From Nonomuraea sp. NBC_00507 (GTDB lineage: Bacteria; Actinomycetota; Actinomycetes; Streptosporangiales; Streptosporangiaceae): DNA of 64,000 bases. Position 1 is the stretch's first letter, and the number at the start of each line of letters is the position of its first letter. The notes under the pieces are model-generated. The model was not told where the DNA came from. It did no database searches and saw only the letters and a list, made by a program, of their open reading frames with translations. Location of the stretch: NCBI RefSeq assembly GCF_036013525.1, contig NZ_CP107854.1, forward strand, positions 124,001 through 188,000, given 5' to 3'. This document shows, piece after piece, positions 60,348 through 64,000 of the stretch. Position numbers and translations under genes: made by a program.

Positions 60348-60663
60348 CAGTTGACGTGACGACCCACCAGGTCGTTCGGCTCCCGAATGCTTGCCGGCGT
60401 AGAGAGCTGAGCGACGGAGTGGTTCGTCCGGCGTATTCACCGACCTGACGCCTGAGCGGCGCCGCGTCGGCCCTTTGTCATACCTCCAAGTGGAGCCAGG
60501 AGGTCTCGCCATTATGGCAGGCGACCGCGTGGCCATGCCAGCATGCCCGCGATCAGAAACCGCCGCGTGTCCGACAGGCACGCCTAAACCAACCCATCAC
60601 CAGGCCCGCAAGCAGGCCCGTCATCGGGGCGGTCCGGGCGCCGGGTGGCGGCGTGTCACCGGC

Positions 60664-61938
60664 GTGTCGGACCGGGGCAGTTCCGCGGGGAGTCTCGCGA
60701 CGGCGCAGTCGAAGGCGCCTTCGACTGCGCCGTCGAAGGCGCTGATCTTGGCGTCGGTGCCGCGTGGGATGCGCCGTGCGGCGTCGCAGAAGGCGTGGCT
60801 GTGCGCGTTGAAGGAGGATCCGGAGGTTCTGGGCCTGCGCAGCGACGGCTACGGCAACCTGATGCGCGTGGCGCGTGACATCGCCTGGCACGCCGACTGG
60901 GCGACCTTGTGTTCGCGGCCGACCCGGGCCGGCATCGCCCAGCGGACCGGTCTGCACCCGGACACGGTGCGGCGCTGGGTGCGCTGGCTGCGCGGGCGTG
61001 GCTGGCTCGGCACGGTCGAGGAGGGCTCCACCGCGCGTTACCGCCCTCGCCCCCGCCCCAACTCTCATACGGTCGCGGGCAGCCTGGGCGATGACGGGCT
61101 GGGCAACCGGGCGGCGGTGTGGGTGTTGTGCGTGCGGCGCCGCGGCGCCGCGAAACCGCCTGGCCAGCGCGCTGACCAGGCGGAACGGATAACTGCACCC
61201 CCTTCTGTTACTCCCCCTGGGGGAGTAACAGACGATCCCACGCACACGCGCGAGACGCACCACCGCCGCTTCCGTGATCATTCCCGCATTTCGCCGGCAT
61301 GGCAGCTGCACACGACGCCCCGGACCAAACGCGACAGACTCGCGGCCTGCGAACGGCTCCGCCAGGAGTCGCCCGTGTTGCGGCTGATGACGGCCTGGTA
61401 TCTGCGCTGGCTGCTCAAGCCCGTCCTCGAGGCGGGCGCGACGGTGGCGGACGTGCTGCATGCGCTGGACGTGCGTGAGGACGACAGCCGGTGGACGTAC
61501 ACGTGGTTGAGCACGGCCGAGATCCGGCATCCGGCAGGCTGGGTGCGGCATCGGTTGTCGGCGTGGATCGGGCCGGACGGCCGCGTGCTGCCGTTGCCGT
61601 CGCAGCGGCGGGCGGCGGCCGAGGTCCGGCGGCGTGCTGCGCAGCAGGCTCCGGCGTGGTCGCATGCGGTGCTGGCGGCGGAGAAGGGGCTGAAACCGCC
61701 AGAGCTCGAGCCGAGGATGTCGCCGGCAGAGGCAACGGCCCCGGCTCCTCGGGCGGGAGAGGCTGCTCTCGACCGGGATGACATGAGCCACACGCGGGGC
61801 GCCGCTCTGGCGCGCATGCTGCTGGAAAAGCGCGGGCTCCCCACGATCAACCGGCTCAAGCTGTCGCGGCGGGATGACTGGCGCGAGGAGTTGGAGCGCC
61901 GGCGCCGGTTCGCCGAGGCCTCCGCCCAGCGACGGTGA
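60664..61938 (+). CDS. Putative plasmid replication initiator, winged-helix type
   Basis: About 424 residues from the GTG at 60664; the frame is open from 60475, and a GTG near 60757 would exclude the palindrome, so the start is uncertain. RAGIAQRTGLHPDTVRRWVR near 105 and GRGWLGTVEEGSTARYRP form a winged helix. RDIAWHADWATL precedes it, as in actinobacterial Rep-like proteins. The C-terminal half is Arg-rich. A 38-nt palindrome (60698-60735) in its first codons could be its binding site. Assignment is by layout and context, not a diagnostic motif. Confidence 0.68.
   Translation: MSDRGSSAGSLATAQSKAPSTAPSKALILASVPRGMRRAASQKAWLCALKEDPEVLGLRSDGYGNLMRVARDIAWHADWATLCSRPTRAGIAQRTGLHPDTVRRWVRWLRGRGWLGTVEEGSTARYRPRPRPNSHTVAGSLGDDGLGNRAAVWVLCVRRRGAAKPPGQRADQAERITAPPSVTPPGGVTDDPTHTRETHHRRFRDHSRISPAWQLHTTPRTKRDRLAACERLRQESPVLRLMTAWYLRWLLKPVLEAGATVADVLHALDVREDDSRWTYTWLSTAEIRHPAGWVRHRLSAWIGPDGRVLPLPSQRRAAAEVRRRAAQQAPAWSHAVLAAEKGLKPPELEPRMSPAEATAPAPRAGEAALDRDDMSHTRGAALARMLLEKRGLPTINRLKLSRRDDWREELERRRRFAEASAQRR
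60698..60735. repeat. 38-nt perfect palindrome
   Basis: The half-site CGACGGCGCAGTCGAAGGC is followed directly by its exact reverse complement, with no spacer. A further partial half (GTCGAAGGCG) follows. It lies at the start of the rep-like gene. Confidence 0.85.
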
Positions 61939-61941
61939 ACG

Positions 61942-62268
61942 GTGGACTACGCCGAGGGCGTCGAGCTGCTGCGCGATGCCCTGGCGCGGGCCGGGCCGCG
62001 GGCGGCCGAGGCGCTCCGCAGGCACGAGCAGGATGAAGTTCGCCGGCGCGAGCGCCGGGCACGGCTGCAGGACCCGAATCGGTGGGCGCGGGCCGATGCG
62101 GCCGCGGTTGCGTCGATCGAGAACGCCGCGCTGGAGCGAGCGACAGGGGTGCGTGAGCGATGGGCGGAACAGCAGCAGGCGTCGGATGAGCAGGAGCGAC
62201 GCCGAGCGGAGTCGTTGGCCCGGGCGCGTGCACGGGCGCGACGGGAACGCGGGGAGCACAGCGCGTGA
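61942..62268 (+). CDS. Small basic hypothetical protein
   Basis: 108 residues from the GTG three bases after the rep-like stop, so probably co-translated. A long charged helix (ALRRHEQDEVRRRERRARLQ) and an Arg/Ala-rich tail suggest nucleic-acid or Rep binding. No family recognised. Confidence 0.6.
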   Translation: MDYAEGVELLRDALARAGPRAAEALRRHEQDEVRRRERRARLQDPNRWARADAAAVASIENAALERATGVRERWAEQQQASDEQERRRAESLARARARARRERGEHSA

Positions 62269-62818
62269 TGCCCGACCCCCCGACGAGAGGCGCCGGCTCA
62301 CCGGCGGCCGCGGCACGTGGCTCACGGTGGCCAGGGCGTTCGGGCGACGCGGGCCGTCGTGGTTGTTCGGGTAAGGGGGAGGGGCCCATGGCGGGCTGGC
62401 TCGCCGATGAGCCAGGCGGTGCCGGGACGGTGTGCGGCTTCCGCGGCGTTCGTCGCTGTACACCGCCGGGCGTGGTGACTCGGGCGTGGCGGTGCCCTGC
62501 TGAGTGGTCGTCCTGTCGCTGCCCGCCGTCGTGGTCGTCCATGTCCGGTTCCTCCTCGTGGGGATCAGTCCGGGAGGCGTGCCGGGGGAGGCGTGAGCGC
62601 GTGGATGGCGGCTTACCGGCGGGCCGCCGGCGCTGGGCATGGAGGGCCTGGTGGTCGTCCGCGGTCGGGCGGGTGGCCCGGGCGCGACCGGGATGATGTC
62701 GGTCAGGTGGCGTACGCGCGCACGGGGCGGCATGGACGTCTTCGCCGGCGGTCGAGTGGTACCTCCTCGAGGCTCCAGGGCGGTTCGACAGGTTCGGCTG
62801 GGGGTGCGGGGTGCGTGG
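62269..62818. other. Gap with a CTCA-loop hairpin
   Basis: About 550 bases. No coding frame I can support. A hairpin copy lies at 62291-62306. Confidence 0.45.
62291..62306. repeat. Dispersed CTCA-loop hairpin
   Basis: CGCCGGCTCACCGGCG, identical to the copy at 59313. Confidence 0.45.
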
Positions 62819-63091
62819 TCATCTGGTTCTGGCTTGCCCTGTGCCTGTGCAGTGCGCGCACGTGTCGTCGCCGTCGCGATGCGCGTTGCGACATGTCGCC
62901 ACCTCGTCCATGATCATCCGGAGTAGCCAGTCCAGGTGCCCGGCCTGAAGGCGGGCTGGCTGGCGGCCGCCGTTGTCGTGTTCGATGATCAGGGAGGCCA
63001 CGGCGGGCTCGTCGTCGGTTGGGTAAGTGTTGACCAGCGAGTGCAGGGCCGTGGCCAGTGCCGCTGCGGTGATCTCGCTCTCGTCCATCAT
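62819..63091 (-). CDS. Small hypothetical protein with C-terminal CxxC
   Basis: 90 residues from an ATG with GGAGG upstream. The N-terminal helix ESEITAAALATALHSLVNTY is followed by strands (VASLIIEHDNGG) and the tail DDTCAHCTGTGQ, a possible zinc knuckle. Third of three co-oriented genes at the right edge. Confidence 0.7.
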   Translation of the reverse strand: MMDESEITAAALATALHSLVNTYPTDDEPAVASLIIEHDNGGRQPARLQAGHLDWLLRMIMDEVATCRNAHRDGDDTCAHCTGTGQARTR

Positions 63092-63113
63092 GGAGTTTCC
63101 TCCGCGCCCCTGT

Positions 63114-63425
63114 TTAGCGTCGGACGATCAGAATGAGATCGTCGGGGTTGTCGGCTTGTTCTGTGGTTGCCGCGTGGGCGAGGTGGGCGAGTTCGTCAAG
63201 CAACGCGGCCAGGCGTTCTGCGGCGGGTCCGGCGGGTGACTCACAGGCTGCCAGCGCCGCGTGGAACTGGTCGACGGTGCAGGCCTGGGCCGTGCCCAGA
63301 TTCAGCTCGTGCGGGGTGTAGGGGAGCGCCAGAAGCGCCTCCAGCTCGTGTCCGCGCACGCTGCTGGTGTGGACGGCCGCGACGATGCGGCCGCGGGTGC
63401 GGTTACAGGCGGTCAGCATCCACAT
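63114..63425 (-). CDS. Small hypothetical protein
   Basis: 103 residues. MWMLTACNRTRGRIVAAVHT is beta-like; the rest is acidic helix (AAERLAALLDELAHLAHAAT). It lies 22 bases upstream of the next gene and 6 bases after the previous one, so the three form an operon. No family recognised. Confidence 0.7.
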   Translation of the reverse strand: MWMLTACNRTRGRIVAAVHTSSVRGHELEALLALPYTPHELNLGTAQACTVDQFHAALAACESPAGPAAERLAALLDELAHLAHAATTEQADNPDDLILIVRR

Positions 63426-63431
63426 GTGAGG

Positions 63432-63962
63432 TCACCTGCCGTACGTGCAATCGCAGAGCCAGCACCCAAGATCGGCGCTGTGGGCGTCGAGGCCGTGGCC
63501 GCAGTCGCGAGGGCACGGCAGGGGTGGACCGTCGACCAGGCGCTTGAGGTCGTCGGCTTCGGCGCGGTGGTCGCTCCAGGCTCCTGCGGGGCTGTAGATG
63601 CGGTCGGCGGTGTTGCCGGCGGCGAGGGCCTCTTCCTGGCTGAGGGTGCCGACCTCGATCGGCAGGTCGCCGGCCTCGGCCTCGACTCGTGCGAGCGCGC
63701 GATGGACGAGGTCGTCCATCGTCTCGGTGTGGCCGTGCGCGATGTCGGTGGCGTCGATGAAGAGGACGAGCGGGTAGTGGCCCGGCTGATCGTCGAAGAG
63801 GTGGAAGACGGGCATGACGGAGGGGTCGGTGGCGTCGACGCGGGCGGCCGCGGCGGCCAGGCGCTCGATGAGGTCCTGTGCGGCGGCGCGGGGCAGGGGC
63901 GCGGCGGTCTTGACGGTGACGAGCAGCGGCACCGTCAGTGGCAGCGGCGTCGGGTCGGGCAC
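63432..63962 (-). CDS. Hypothetical protein with C-terminal Cys cluster
   Basis: 176 residues from a GTG with AAGGGAG upstream. An alpha/beta body (LVTVKTAAPLPRAAAQDLIE, YPLVLFIDATDIAHG) ends in CPRDCGHGLDAHSADLGCWL then CDC, a four-Cys plus His zinc-binding tail. First of the right-edge minus-strand operon. Function unknown. Confidence 0.75.
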   Translation of the reverse strand: MPDPTPLPLTVPLLVTVKTAAPLPRAAAQDLIERLAAAAARVDATDPSVMPVFHLFDDQPGHYPLVLFIDATDIAHGHTETMDDLVHRALARVEAEAGDLPIEVGTLSQEEALAAGNTADRIYSPAGAWSDHRAEADDLKRLVDGPPLPCPRDCGHGLDAHSADLGCWLCDCTYGR

Positions 63963-64000
63963 GGTGTGCTCCCTTGCGGCGGAACGGTCGAGGACGAGGG

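Noticed and set aside
60553..62733. 726-codon minus-strand open frame
   Set aside because: Antisense to the rep-like gene; Arg/Pro-rich composition typical of a shadow frame.

Overview
The window is GC-rich, with abundant GTG starts and strong AGGAG-type ribosome binding sites. Its families (SARP regulator, XRE/DUF5753 regulator, DUF574 methyltransferase, cytochrome P450, IS3 transposase with actinobacterial codon use) point to a filamentous actinomycete, most like Streptosporangiaceae (Nonomuraea, Microbispora or Streptosporangium). The gene content looks like a large plasmid or integrated mobile element rather than core chromosome: a putative plasmid Rep, a second complete DnaE, a tRNA array, phage-type enzymes, many small orphan genes, and several frameshifted or duplicated remnants.

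Layout. 0-5 kb holds small orphan genes. 5.5-12.2 kb carries regulatory and metabolic genes: P450, SAM methyltransferase, SARP, XRE/DUF5753, and a two-gene membrane unit. 12.4-14.8 kb holds two paralogous tiny Gly/Trp-rich peptide genes, each followed by a hairpin. 14.9-23.4 kb holds large uncharacterised proteins (one with a HEPN-like motif, one KAP-like membrane NTPase), a STAS protein and degenerate duplicates.

23.7-28.9 kb is a dense array of 36 recognisable tRNA genes plus two degenerate ones, all on the minus strand and together covering all 20 amino acids. A small protein gene and an oppositely oriented endonuclease VII gene sit inside it. The array is preceded by a promoter-like motif, a short leader ORF and a terminator.

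29.7-35.4 kb is a divergent cassette: D-Ala-D-Ala-type ligase, a serine/threonine dehydratase or racemase-fold PLP enzyme, a C39-like protease and a DppA D-aminopeptidase on one strand, with an HTH/peptide-deformylase fusion on the other. An intact IS3 element follows.

37-52 kb carries mostly minus-strand single genes and short operons (class II glutamine amidotransferase, gamma-glutamylcyclotransferase-like, ADP-ribosyltransferase-like, DGQHR protein) interleaved with a plus-strand operon of orphan genes. 52.8-56.4 kb is dnaE. After it come an aminoglycoside phosphotransferase-like kinase, a putative Rep containing a 38-nt perfect palindrome, and three small orphan genes.

Two AT-rich motifs stand out. 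Motif A (TGATGTATTNTAATA in transcription direction) occurs six times, always just upstream of minus-strand units, including the tRNA array. Motif B (near TTGCATGCAA) occurs four times upstream of other units, including dnaE. They look like an element-specific transcription programme that co-ordinates accessory genes, tRNA supply and a private replicase. Functions are inferred by eye from motifs; no database search was run.
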